DNA from: an uncultured cyanobacterium | Lineage (GTDB): Bacteria > Cyanobacteriota > Cyanobacteriia > PCC-6307 > Cyanobiaceae | Direction of reading: 5' to 3' | DNA length: 64,000 nucleotides | NCBI GenBank assembly: GCA_903917565.1 | Contig: CAIXBB010000018.1 | Coordinates: forward strand, 18,758 to 82,757 | Part shown: in pieces, positions 56,013 through 64,000 of the stretch | Layout of the letters: each line of letters starts with the position of its first letter | How positions within the stretch are numbered: position 1 is the stretch's first letter | Position numbers and translations under genes: made by a program | The notes under the pieces: generated by a model | What the model was told of the DNA's origin: nothing | The model's input: the letters and a program-made list of their open reading frames with translations, nothing else | Databases searched by the model: none

Positions 56013-56956
56013 GCCTGGGCCAACCGGACCGGTTCAGGGTGGCTGTCAGGCCGTCGTTCGAGCCAGAGGGCCATCGACAGGCTGTGGCGCCGTTCAGGGA
56101 GGATCAGAGCATCGGCCCGCAGCCTCCACTGGTCCCAGCAGGCCTGGGCCCTGCGGCGTAACAGATCCTCAAGGGCAGGCACGCTCCGCGCCAGCCCAGA
56201 CGGCAACTGATCATCGATCGCCTTCTCCAGGACATGCAGATCGTTGAGTTCTCCGAGCAGCTCCTGGAGATCCCTCAGTTCTGCTGCCCACTGCCGGCAG
56301 CGTGAGCCGGTGACGGCCCCGAGATTCTCGAGTCCGTAGCGGGCGCTCTTGAGTTGCTTGCGCAGGTCATGGACGCATTCCATGTCCCCCTCCCGCTCCA
56401 GGACGAACCAGCCGGGATGCTGGAACAGCCCGGCGATCATCGGGGCCTGCCACTCCAGGGTCCACCCCAGCAACGGCAGCTCCCCCAACGGTGTGAGTTC
56501 GGGATGCCTCAGCCAGCCCTGCAGCTGGGCCAGCAGCTTCAGATACCCGCCACTCTGAAGGGCGGTCACCACCTGTTCGTAGGCCAGGGCCCGCTCACGC
56601 CGCAGTTGCTTGAGCACCGGCTTGAGGGCCTTGCGTTCCGGATCTGGCAGTTCCCCCATCAGATCCTGCTCCAGCCGTTCCCGCAGCACGTCCAGATCCC
56701 TGGCCATGCCGAGCCTCCGCACCGTCTTGGCCAGGCGGGGATCGCCGACGGTTCTGGGAAGGAGCAGCGCAGGGGCAAACTGGTGCAGGCAGGTGCGCAG
56801 CCGCCGCAACGACACCCGCATCTGATGCAAGGGCTCGGGATCGTTGTCGGCCAGCACAGGCCCCTGGAGCGACGCCAGCTTGTGGGTGAAGCGACCGATC
56901 AGATCGACGGCGAACGCTCCGTTGCTGAACGGGAGATCATCGTGCGGGCTGGCCAT
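55997..56956 (-). CDS. CHAD domain protein (polyphosphate-associated)
   Basis: 319 residues of conserved-histidine alpha-helical (CHAD) domain: HQMRVSLRRLRTCLHQF, CVHDLRKQLKSARYGLENL with conserved His and Arg. CHAD proteins bind polyphosphate. It starts 17 nt after the sphX stop and precedes the Crp-sphR-sphS unit, so it belongs to a phosphate cluster. No TTM/CYTH domain is fused. Confidence 0.9.
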   Translation of the reverse strand: MASPHDDLPFSNGAFAVDLIGRFTHKLASLQGPVLADNDPEPLHQMRVSLRRLRTCLHQFAPALLLPRTVGDPRLAKTVRRLGMARDLDVLRERLEQDLMGELPDPERKALKPVLKQLRRERALAYEQVVTALQSGGYLKLLAQLQGWLRHPELTPLGELPLLGWTLEWQAPMIAGLFQHPGWFVLEREGDMECVHDLRKQLKSARYGLENLGAVTGSRCRQWAAELRDLQELLGELNDLHVLEKAIDDQLPSGLARSVPALEDLLRRRAQACWDQWRLRADALILPERRHSLSMALWLERRPDSHPEPVRLAQALPSP

Positions 56957-56973
56957 GGGATAGGCCGGAGGCC

Positions 56974-58050
56974 TCAGCGGGGGGATTTCGAACGGATCTG
57001 CTCGAAGCTGCGCCGGATCGCTTCATTGATCGAGAGCCCGATGGGCAGCTCGCCCCCGAAGGAGGTGCCGATCAGATGGCGATAGAGCTTGGACTCAACA
57101 ACACGATAGGTGTCCGGAGGCAGGGGGATCGCACCGGCCTGCTCGGTGAAACGCAAGCCCCGCTGGACGGTGAAGGTGATGAAACGACGCACCTCTGACC
57201 GGTCCACCAGATCCTTGTCATTGATATAAATGAACAGAGGGCGAGACAGGGGCACGTAGCGCTCCTTCTGCACGTTGTCGACGGTCGGCGGCCAGGTTCC
57301 CCTTGGCCCTGTGATGGCCAGAGCCTTCAGCTTGCCGGGCTGAGCGCGGTAGTAGGAAAAACCAAAATAGCCAAGGGCCAGGGGGTTTTTCTCAACACAA
57401 CGTACAAGAACGTTATCATCTTCACTGGCTGTGTAATCGGTGCGGGAATTCGCTGGGTCACCGTTGATGGCCTTGTTGAAATAGTCAAAGGTGCCTGAGT
57501 CGGCCCCGGGTCCACAGAGATTGATCGGCCGATCCGGCCAGGCGGCATTCACCTGGTTCCATCGCTTGATGCGTCCCTGCGCCATGCGGTTCCAGAGGGT
57601 GGAGAGCTCGGCCGTGCTGATGCGGCTGGCCCAGCTGTTGCTGGGATGGACCACCACCGAAATGGCATCGAAGGCCAGCGGCAGTTCGATGAAGGTGACC
57701 CCCTTGGCGGCGCAGGCCTTCAACTCCTTCGTGTTGATCGGACGGGAGGCGTTGGTGATCGGAATCTCCCCGCGGCAGAAGCTGCGCATCCCTGCCGAGC
57801 TGCCCGTCTCCTTCAGGGCGATGCTGACCGGCCGATCACCCTGGCTCTTCTGGAAGGCCCGGGCGGCCGCTTCCATGATCGGGAACACTGTGCTGGAGCC
57901 CTCGATCCGCACCACTGGAGCGGCAGCGCTCTGGGCCTGGGCCGGCACCGGAGCCACCGACGGCGCCAGCCAGGCCCCAAGGAGGACAGCAAGACCGCTG
58001 CAGGCGATCACGCCCCTCGTCTGGACGGTCGCAGGCAGCTTCGGGACCAT
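56974..58050 (-). CDS. sphX: Phosphate-binding periplasmic protein (SphX/PstS-like)
   Basis: 358 residues from ATG 58050, with a signal peptide (LAVLLGAWLAPSVAPVPAQA). PstS-type binding pattern: RIEGSSTVFPIMEAAARAFQ, TGSSAGMRSFCRGEIPITNASRPI and GPGADSGTFDYF. It binds phosphate in the periplasm. A CTTAACCC half Pho box lies about 60 nt upstream on the minus strand. SphX is the cyanobacterial paralogue not linked to pstCAB, as here. Confidence 0.92.
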   Translation of the reverse strand: MVPKLPATVQTRGVIACSGLAVLLGAWLAPSVAPVPAQAQSAAAPVVRIEGSSTVFPIMEAAARAFQKSQGDRPVSIALKETGSSAGMRSFCRGEIPITNASRPINTKELKACAAKGVTFIELPLAFDAISVVVHPSNSWASRISTAELSTLWNRMAQGRIKRWNQVNAAWPDRPINLCGPGADSGTFDYFNKAINGDPANSRTDYTASEDDNVLVRCVEKNPLALGYFGFSYYRAQPGKLKALAITGPRGTWPPTVDNVQKERYVPLSRPLFIYINDKDLVDRSEVRRFITFTVQRGLRFTEQAGAIPLPPDTYRVVESKLYRHLIGTSFGGELPIGLSINEAIRRSFEQIRSKSPR

Positions 58051-58139
58051 GGGTTCAAGACCAGCGAAGGAAGGACGCTGCGCCGATCCTGCACCACCAA
58101 GCCGAGGGGTTGGGTTAAGGACAGATTGTGGGTGCCAGC

Positions 58140-59261
58140 TCAGCTCTGGCCGGTCCAGTCCTGGAACCAGCCCCGCCGCCAGAGCCACCAGGCCTGGAGC
58201 GTGGCCACCACGAGCATCAGCAACATGACGAAGGCGTAACCGTAATGCCACTTCAGCTCGGGCATGTTTTCGAAGTTCATGCCGTAGACGCCAACGATGA
58301 ACGTGAGCGGCGCGAAGATGCTGGTGAGGATGGTGAGGGTCTTCATCACCTGGTTCATCCTGTTTCCCACGCTGGCCGCATAGGACTGGGTGATGGCATC
58401 GCACTGGCCCCGCAGCGACCCACAGGCCTCGAACAGCTGATCCACGAGCTCGGCCATGTCCCTGAAGCCTTCCAGCGCCTCGGTGCCCAGCAGTCGTTGC
58501 CGCTGGCGAAGCAGCAGACCGATCTGGTGGCGCAGGGGCCAGATCAAGGTGCGAATGATGCGCAGATTGCTCCTGAATTCGTACGAGCGGCGCAGGATCA
58601 GGGGTCGGGGATTGCGCAGGGAGGATTCCTCCAGCGCATCGAGTCTCTGGGACATCGCCTCCAGCATCGGGAACATATTATCGAGCAGGTCATCGATGAC
58701 GAAATGCAGAATGTCGTCCAGGTCCCTGTCGGCCAAAGACCCCGACTTGGAGAGCAGCCATTCGGTGAGATCCGGGAAGGGATCGCCGCCACATCCCTCC
58801 TCCACGGTGATCAGCAACCCTGGCAGCAGCACCAGGCCCACCTGCTCGCTGACCAGATGGGCCGGGTCCTTGGCGAAGCTGAGCCGGTGCAGCACCACCA
58901 GCAGCACCTCATCCAGGCCGTTCACCTGGGGCCGCTGGGGCACCTCGAGCAGGGGGGCCAGCAGGACCGCCGGCACCTCCAGACGGTCCAGAACTTGCTG
59001 GATGTAACGGCGATCCCCCAGGCCCTGCAGGCGCAGCCACAGGCGGGTACCCGCCTGGCGCAAGCTGGCCAGGTGCTCGATGGCGGGGGCGGGGGTCCGC
59101 ACCGGTCCGGAGTCGAGGAACAGCACCGCGTCGGCCCGGGTGGGCCCGAGTCCGCCATGGACGTAAAGATGGGTAGGAAAGCCGGCCGGACGCTGCTCCA
59201 GGCGCTGGGAGTTCAGCGCCCCTGGGGTGAGTCGCACCACGGAGATCCCGGTTGTTGCCAT
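58140..59261 (-). CDS. corA: CorA-family magnesium/cobalt transporter
   Basis: 373 residues, cytoplasmic domain followed by two C-terminal helices with the YGMNF signature (GMN). CorA-like pentameric channel for Mg2+ or Co2+. N-terminus MATTGISVVRLTPG unusual but no signal. It is upstream of sphX on the same strand with an 89 bp gap, probably separate. Confidence 0.93.
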   Translation of the reverse strand: MATTGISVVRLTPGALNSQRLEQRPAGFPTHLYVHGGLGPTRADAVLFLDSGPVRTPAPAIEHLASLRQAGTRLWLRLQGLGDRRYIQQVLDRLEVPAVLLAPLLEVPQRPQVNGLDEVLLVVLHRLSFAKDPAHLVSEQVGLVLLPGLLITVEEGCGGDPFPDLTEWLLSKSGSLADRDLDDILHFVIDDLLDNMFPMLEAMSQRLDALEESSLRNPRPLILRRSYEFRSNLRIIRTLIWPLRHQIGLLLRQRQRLLGTEALEGFRDMAELVDQLFEACGSLRGQCDAITQSYAASVGNRMNQVMKTLTILTSIFAPLTFIVGVYGMNFENMPELKWHYGYAFVMLLMLVVATLQAWWLWRRGWFQDWTGQS

Positions 59262-59446
59262 GATTCAACCGCAGTTGCCAGGCGGTGGGTATGGCGCCTG
59301 GCGTGATCCGAGGCGGTGCCCCCAGGCCTTTACAAGGCCTTAAGAAAAGCCGGCTAAGATACTTGACTGCTATCGACCGTGCATTGACCAACCTGCCCTC
59401 CACGGGACCATCCAATCCCGAACTCGGCCGGCCGGACAGGGATGTG

Positions 59447-59671
59447 ATGTCGCCGATGGAGGCCCACGGCAGTTACCGCGGCAGCGACTGGAGCCCGGAG
59501 AGGCTGATGTTTCATCAGAATCTCGAGTCCTTCGCCGACCAGGTGGGCCTGATCGTCGGACTCCAGGCCAACGGCAAGTTCAGCCAGGACGAGGCCTACG
59601 CGAAAATCAAGAAGATCTGGAAAGGTCTCAAATTCACCCGCGAATCCCTTTTCAACGAGTTCAAAGGCTGA
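59447..59671 (+). CDS. Small conserved cyanobacterial protein (74 aa)
   Basis: MSPMEAHGSYRGSDWSPERL then MFHQNLESFADQVGLIVGLQ and KIKKIWKGLKFTRESLFNEF. The pattern is familiar among picocyanobacterial hypothetical proteins but has no assigned function. An upstream extension to 59285 is possible, but its sequence is low complexity; ATG 59447 is chosen as start of the well-ordered part. Confidence 0.72.
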   Translation: MSPMEAHGSYRGSDWSPERLMFHQNLESFADQVGLIVGLQANGKFSQDEAYAKIKKIWKGLKFTRESLFNEFKG

Positions 59672-59715
59672 TCCTTGCCGCCGATCCCGTTCCACGGATC
59701 ACCGTGGTGCGGTGA

Positions 59716-61536
59716 TCAAGTCAGCGGGGCGTCGGGTTCACAGTTGCTCCGGAACGCCAGGCAGGTGAGCAGGGCCTCGCTGCGATCGCTCCGGTCGCTG
59801 GCGCTGCGGGCCACGATCGCCTCCAGCACCTTCACGGTGGCCGTGATGTTGGGGCCCTTGTTGAGCATCACCGCATCGGCCCGGCCCCCCATGGCCGCAT
59901 CGGTGATCTCGGCGCGGGTGGGATGGCCGTGCTGGGCGAGCGTGTCGAGCACTTCGGTGGCCCAGATGCAGGGCACGTGCGCCGCGGCGCAGATCCGCAG
60001 GATCTCCTCCTGAATCGGAGCCAGGGCCTCCCAGCCGCACTCGATCGCCAGATCGCCCCGGGCGATCATCACCCCCACCGGGGCGCCGTGGGCCATGGCC
60101 GCGAGCAGCAGCCCGGGCAGGTTCAGAAAAGCCTGGCGGGTTTCGATCTTCAGCACCACCGCCAGATCGCCCCGGCCCCGCTCCTCCAGGCACTGGCGCA
60201 GGGTCTCAATGTCGGAATCCCTGTGCACGAAGGAGTAGCTGAGCATGTCGGCATGCTGGGTCACGAACGCCAGGTCCTCGATGTCCTTGGCGGTGAGGGC
60301 CGCCATGCGCAGTTCACTGTCGGGGAAATTGATTCCCTTGTCGGAGCGGAGCCGGCTGCCCCTGGCCTGCGCCACGGTGACCTCGAGCCGCACCTCCCGG
60401 GCTGACACCCCCCGGATCACGCCGCCGATGCGGCCATCGTCGAAGAGCACCCGCTCACCGACGCGCAGATCGAAGAACACCTCCGGCAGGGTGCAGGGGA
60501 GCGTGCCGCCGCCCAGGTCCGGCTCCGGGGTCAGGCGGATGGCGTCTCCCAGGCGCAGCAGCCGCTCCCCACCGACCGGCGCCAGCGGACCGACGCGCAG
60601 CCGGGCTTTGCCGTGCCGCTGGCGGAACACCAGGCCGGACATGAAGTGGCAGGTCCTGTCGGCCTGCAGCAGCAGAAGCCCATCGGGGCCGCGTCGAACC
60701 ACGCTGAGGGTCCGGCGGCGGCCGGAGGCATCACGCCCCCGCAGGCGATCCCCCTGCTTCAGCCGCTTCGCCTTCGACAGCCGCGCCGGCAACAGCACGG
60801 TGTCCGTGTTCTGCACCTTGGGCGTGGCTCCCGGCGGCACCGCCAGGATCCGCACCGGTTGGGTGGGCCGCCCCATCCGGTCACGGGGGGGACGGGCACG
60901 GATCACCGCGGGCTGGGGGGCCAGCTGACCTGTGCGCAGCTTCGGCCCCGCCAGGTCCATGGCGATCGCGCAGGGGCGGCCGGTGGCCACCCGGGCCTGG
61001 CTGAGCGCCTCCACCATCCGGCCCCAGACCACGGGGTCGTCATGGGCGCAATTGATGCGGGCGATGCTCATCCCCGCCTCCAGCAGATCAGCGATCAGGG
61101 CGGGGCGCTCGGCCGCCTCCGCCGGCAGGGTGACCATGATTCCGGCGACCCCCGCGGCGGCCAGGGCTCCGAACAGCCGAACGCAATGCTGCTCCAGGAG
61201 GCCGTGCCCGCCCAGGCCAGCAGGCCCGCCCGGCTCGGGCCCCAGGCCCTCAAGCGCTTTGAGGGCGGTGATCACAACCTCCAGGCTGGAGAGCAGATGG
61301 GCGTCACAATCGGTGAGGGGACACAGACCCCGTTGCCGCAGCGCCTTCGGCAGGCCCGGATGGGCATGGCGATGGAAGGCGATGAAGTGAAGCAGATTGC
61401 GGGCACTGGCCCGATACTCGGGGTGAATGGCCTCCAGGCAGGCGGCCTCTTCGACCTCAATGCGCTCCAGGGTGCTCCTCAGGGTCTCCAACGTGTCGAG
61501 CAGCCAATGGGCCGGTGCAGACGTGGGGTCGTTCAT
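59716..61536 (-). CDS. Pyruvate-kinase-like protein with N-terminal extension and no C-terminal domain
   Basis: 606 residues. Residues ~1-110 are helical and unlike pyruvate kinase; the rest has SIARINCAHDDP, AMDLAGPKLRTG, a long beta insertion, VMIARGDLAIECGW and ATEVLDTLAQHGHPTRAEITDAAMGG as in pyruvate kinase barrels. The C-terminal allosteric domain is missing. It may be a catalytic variant or act on another enolpyruvyl compound. Start overlaps the stop of the RCK-channel gene (ATGA), a coupling that hints at K+ dependence. Confidence 0.75.
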   Translation of the reverse strand: MNDPTSAPAHWLLDTLETLRSTLERIEVEEAACLEAIHPEYRASARNLLHFIAFHRHAHPGLPKALRQRGLCPLTDCDAHLLSSLEVVITALKALEGLGPEPGGPAGLGGHGLLEQHCVRLFGALAAAGVAGIMVTLPAEAAERPALIADLLEAGMSIARINCAHDDPVVWGRMVEALSQARVATGRPCAIAMDLAGPKLRTGQLAPQPAVIRARPPRDRMGRPTQPVRILAVPPGATPKVQNTDTVLLPARLSKAKRLKQGDRLRGRDASGRRRTLSVVRRGPDGLLLLQADRTCHFMSGLVFRQRHGKARLRVGPLAPVGGERLLRLGDAIRLTPEPDLGGGTLPCTLPEVFFDLRVGERVLFDDGRIGGVIRGVSAREVRLEVTVAQARGSRLRSDKGINFPDSELRMAALTAKDIEDLAFVTQHADMLSYSFVHRDSDIETLRQCLEERGRGDLAVVLKIETRQAFLNLPGLLLAAMAHGAPVGVMIARGDLAIECGWEALAPIQEEILRICAAAHVPCIWATEVLDTLAQHGHPTRAEITDAAMGGRADAVMLNKGPNITATVKVLEAIVARSASDRSDRSEALLTCLAFRSNCEPDAPLT

Positions 61537-63473
61537 GTCCGGAGGACGTCGGTGGCGGCGGCCTCACCCACGGCCACGGCTTCCACACCACAGTGCAGGC
61601 CCTGCCGGCGCAACTCCTCCGCCAGCTGTTCGGCAAGCTCGCGGTCGAGGGCCGGGGTGACATGCTCGGCCCCATCGAGCAAGGGGGCCATCGTCCCCGG
61701 CGCGCCCCCCAGATGCCTGGCCAGGGACTGCAGGGCCTCGAAGCGACCTTCCTCCCTTGGGGCACCCCGCAGGCGCAGGCGCCATCCAGGCGGATCCGGA
61801 ATGCCCAGCTCAACCCGCCGCAGCTGAGCCAGGGTGGCCAGCACCATGAGCTGGTCGCCCGCCGCCAGCACCAGATCCAGGGAGGGCAACACCAGGGGGG
61901 AAGCGCGGCCGGGACGCAGCAGATGGATGGTGGTGACCCCGTAGCCCTGCTCGACCCTAGAGAGGTTCAGACCCCACAAAGCATCGCCCTGCTGAATCCG
62001 GTAGCGCACCAGCAGATGGTTGGCCCCATCGATCCGGCAGATCTCCTCCACCCTTTCGCCGAACGCCGTGGCCACGACCGCATCGGCCACCAGATCCATG
62101 CTGGAGATCACCGCCATGCCGCCGAGCAGGTCTCCGAGCCGTTCGGCCGCCTCGACAGCGTGGGAGAGGATCACGTAACGGGCCTCGGGCCAGGACTTCT
62201 GCAGCTGGAAGGTCTCCTGAAGATTGGCGAGCAGATCGACGGAGAGCAGGCCGATCCCCTCCAGCCGGCAGTGCTGCAGCGCGGCGAGGGCCGCTTCCCA
62301 GCGGCGGAAGATCACCATCCCCGAGCGCTGCGGCGGCTGCACGGGTCGGGTGTCGATCCGCAGCACCTGCAGGCCGTCCCTGACCAGGTTGTCGGCCACC
62401 CGCGCGGCGAGTTCCTCCCCTTCGGCCAGCAGGATCCAGCGGCTGCCACGCCGGAAACGGCCGGGATGGCCCAATCCGAAACGCTCCCGCAGCAACCGTT
62501 CCAGGATCACCGCCACCAGGGCGGAGGTGAGCAGGGTGCCCACCAGGGAATACAGCAGGGTGACGCCGATCAGCCAGGGGGCCGCGGTGGCGATGCCGTC
62601 ATGCGGGGGCAGCATCACGTTCACCGGATCGACGTACTCCCCCAGCAGCAGCGCCAGGGTGACGAACACCCCCTGCCGCCATCCCCCGCCGGAGGAAAAC
62701 AGGGCCAGGCCGAGGGCCATGAGCACCACGAGTCCCACCAACACGCCCTGCTGGAGCCGGCTGCAATGCCGCCACAGCCGCAGCGGTGCCCCCAGGCCGC
62801 GGAGCAGGGCCATCCACCGGCCCCTGGCCGTCGTGGCGGGGACGGCGTCCGACGAACGGTGGTGGTGTGACCCCATCGGAATCACCTGCAGGGGTCTGGC
62901 CAGGTCCGCAGTGGCCTGACGCAGGCAGCGCTGCTGCCGTCGATCCAGGTCTTTCCCCTCCACCACCAGGTAGGACTGACCATCGACGCGGAAGCAGGCC
63001 TCCTGGTGGCCAGGCCGCAGGGCCTCGGTGACGGCCCCGGCCGTGAGCAGCAGGGGATCCACCACGGCCACCCCGGGCAGGCGCTCCTCAAGCAGGGCCC
63101 CGAGGCTGGCCAGCTGGCCGGAGGATCGCACCACCACATCCGCCGAGGGATTGAGCAACCTCACCTGCAGGGCCGCCTCCACGTTCACCGTGCTCTCGGA
63201 GCTCAGCAGCAGCACGGCGCGGGCCGTCTCGACCCCGGCCTGGGAGAGCACATGGGGCAGACGCATGTCCCCCAGCACCAGCGAGGATCCGAAGCGCTCC
63301 TCCAGGCGGGGATCGCGCCAGTCCGGTCGCTCACGATCCAGGCAACGCAGCGGCACATCAAAGGGAAGCAGGCGCAGCAGGCAGGCCTGGCCGAGGGATC
63401 CGAGGCCACAGATCAGCACCGAACCCTCCCGCGGGCAGGACGCCCCGGGAACGGAGGACGGAGTGCTGGCCAC
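61533..63473 (-). CDS. Ion channel with tandem RCK/TrkA-N domains (CASTOR/POLLUX-like)
   Basis: 646 residues. An N-terminal TrkA-N domain (LICGLGSLGQACLLRLLPFDVP) is followed by a membrane region with a GVLVGLVVLMALGLALF helix, a P-loop-like segment and a LIGVTLLYSLVGTLLTSALVAVILE helix, then a second NAD-binding-like RCK domain (WILLAEGEELAARVADNLVRDG). Probably a regulated K+ or Ca2+ channel. Overlaps the pyruvate-kinase-like gene; divergent from glgP. Confidence 0.8.
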   Translation of the reverse strand: MASTPSSVPGASCPREGSVLICGLGSLGQACLLRLLPFDVPLRCLDRERPDWRDPRLEERFGSSLVLGDMRLPHVLSQAGVETARAVLLLSSESTVNVEAALQVRLLNPSADVVVRSSGQLASLGALLEERLPGVAVVDPLLLTAGAVTEALRPGHQEACFRVDGQSYLVVEGKDLDRRQQRCLRQATADLARPLQVIPMGSHHHRSSDAVPATTARGRWMALLRGLGAPLRLWRHCSRLQQGVLVGLVVLMALGLALFSSGGGWRQGVFVTLALLLGEYVDPVNVMLPPHDGIATAAPWLIGVTLLYSLVGTLLTSALVAVILERLLRERFGLGHPGRFRRGSRWILLAEGEELAARVADNLVRDGLQVLRIDTRPVQPPQRSGMVIFRRWEAALAALQHCRLEGIGLLSVDLLANLQETFQLQKSWPEARYVILSHAVEAAERLGDLLGGMAVISSMDLVADAVVATAFGERVEEICRIDGANHLLVRYRIQQGDALWGLNLSRVEQGYGVTTIHLLRPGRASPLVLPSLDLVLAAGDQLMVLATLAQLRRVELGIPDPPGWRLRLRGAPREEGRFEALQSLARHLGGAPGTMAPLLDGAEHVTPALDRELAEQLAEELRRQGLHCGVEAVAVGEAAATDVLRT

Positions 63474-63607
63474 CCCGGGATGGGCTTCAGGGTCGGGAAT
63501 GGAGCGCTGGCAGGCCCTCCCATCTTCCCAAGCCCACGTTGTTGCCGCTGCCCCCGGGTCTTAACCATCCCTGGTGAGGGTGAGGGTGTGCCCATGACCG
63601 TCCAGCC

Positions 63608-64000
63608 ATGACCAGCACCCTCGCCCCCGTGATGGGTCTCCCCGAGCCCGGCACCTACGTCGATCCCCAGCGCAACGGCCTGGCGGCGAAGGATCTTCTC
63701 GACGGCCTCATCGAGCACCTCTTCTATTCCCTGGGCCGGCGTGTGCAGGACGCCGACCGCCACGACCTCTACATGGCGCTCAGCTACGCCGTGCGCGACC
63801 GGCTGATGGCCCGCTACCTGGCGGGTCTCGACGCCATCCTTGCCAGCCCCGCCCGGGTGGTGGCCTACCTCTCGGCCGAATTCCTGATCGGCCCCCAGCT
63901 CGGCAACAACCTCCTGATGCTCGGCATCCAGAAGGAGGCCGCCGAGGCCCTCAAGCAGTTCGGCATCAACGACATCGAGGAGATCCTCGATGTGGAGGAG
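63608..64000 (+). CDS. glgP: Glycogen phosphorylase, N-terminal part (runs off window)
   Basis: ATG 63608 opens a frame without stop to the window end (131 codons). LFYSLGRRVQDADRHDLYMALSYAVRDRL and VAYLSAEFLIGPQLGNNLL are the GlgP N-terminal signature. The enzyme releases glucose 1-phosphate from glycogen. Confidence 0.95.
   Translation, partial: MTSTLAPVMGLPEPGTYVDPQRNGLAAKDLLDGLIEHLFYSLGRRVQDADRHDLYMALSYAVRDRLMARYLAGLDAILASPARVVAYLSAEFLIGPQLGNNLLMLGIQKEAAEALKQFGINDIEEILDVEE

Noticed and set aside
58112..58119. Pho box upstream of sphX
   Set aside because: A single CTTAACCC half-site is present but no second repeat at 11-bp spacing; mentioned under sphX but not listed as a site.

Overview
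This window looks like the chromosome of a high-GC unicellular alpha-cyanobacterium of the Cyanobium/Synechococcus type. It carries phycocyanin genes, a PII protein next to an ammonium transporter, type III glutamine synthetase, heme oxygenase and an AcsF-type cyclase, glycogen enzymes, and a SphR/SphS-like phosphate two-component system beside a Crp-family regulator. I see no insertion sequences, CRISPR arrays, tRNAs or rRNAs. Genus is inferred from gene content and GC only.

Layout. 1-3.5 kb: end of a CPBP-type membrane protease, PPK2, and small cyanobacterial proteins, including two tandem 52-residue paralogues. 3.6-11.1 kb: a guanidine-I (ykkC) riboswitch followed by an operon for a nickel-dependent guanidine hydrolase (GdmH), two HypA/HypB-like nickel chaperones, a GlnT-type glutamine synthetase-like ligase, a three-gene ABC importer and a Rieske oxygenase. 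11.1-15.6 kb: a divergently arranged module (TIM-barrel protein, desaturase, MetX-like hydrolase, second GlnT-like ligase) with two matching palindromes. 16-28.8 kb: a cellulose-synthase-like glycosyltransferase, an HxlR/OYE/FMN-reductase/pirin redox group, GlnN, small proteins, an FAD monooxygenase and a glutathione transferase. 28.9-31.5 kb: an orphan cpcB, amt and an unusual PII gene. 31.5-37.7 kb: hemN-ho, glgX, a TerB-like protein and ldh.

37.7-44.5 kb is the most striking part. It holds a phycocyanin operon (cpcBA) whose products have lost almost all methionine and non-essential cysteine, lying just downstream of a complete family 2A encapsulin operon (cysteine synthase, rhodanese, serine acetyltransferase, SrpI shell, cysteine desulfurase with a long N-terminal extension). 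An identical 15-bp near-palindrome lies upstream of cpcB and upstream of the rhodanese gene, and a related site lies upstream of cysK. I read this as a sulfur-economy island: starvation phycocyanin plus sulfur storage under one Crp/Fnr-like regulator. The regulatory link is inference.

44.5-64 kb: acsF with a divergent cysteine-less ArsR regulator, pentapeptide protein, glutathione reductase, ferredoxin, a second cysK, a four-gene ExbB/ExbD/TonB-like operon, a phosphate block (aminotransferase, sphS-like, sphR-like, Crp-family regulator, CHAD protein, SphX), CorA, a pyruvate-kinase-like protein coupled to an RCK-type ion channel, and the start of glycogen phosphorylase.
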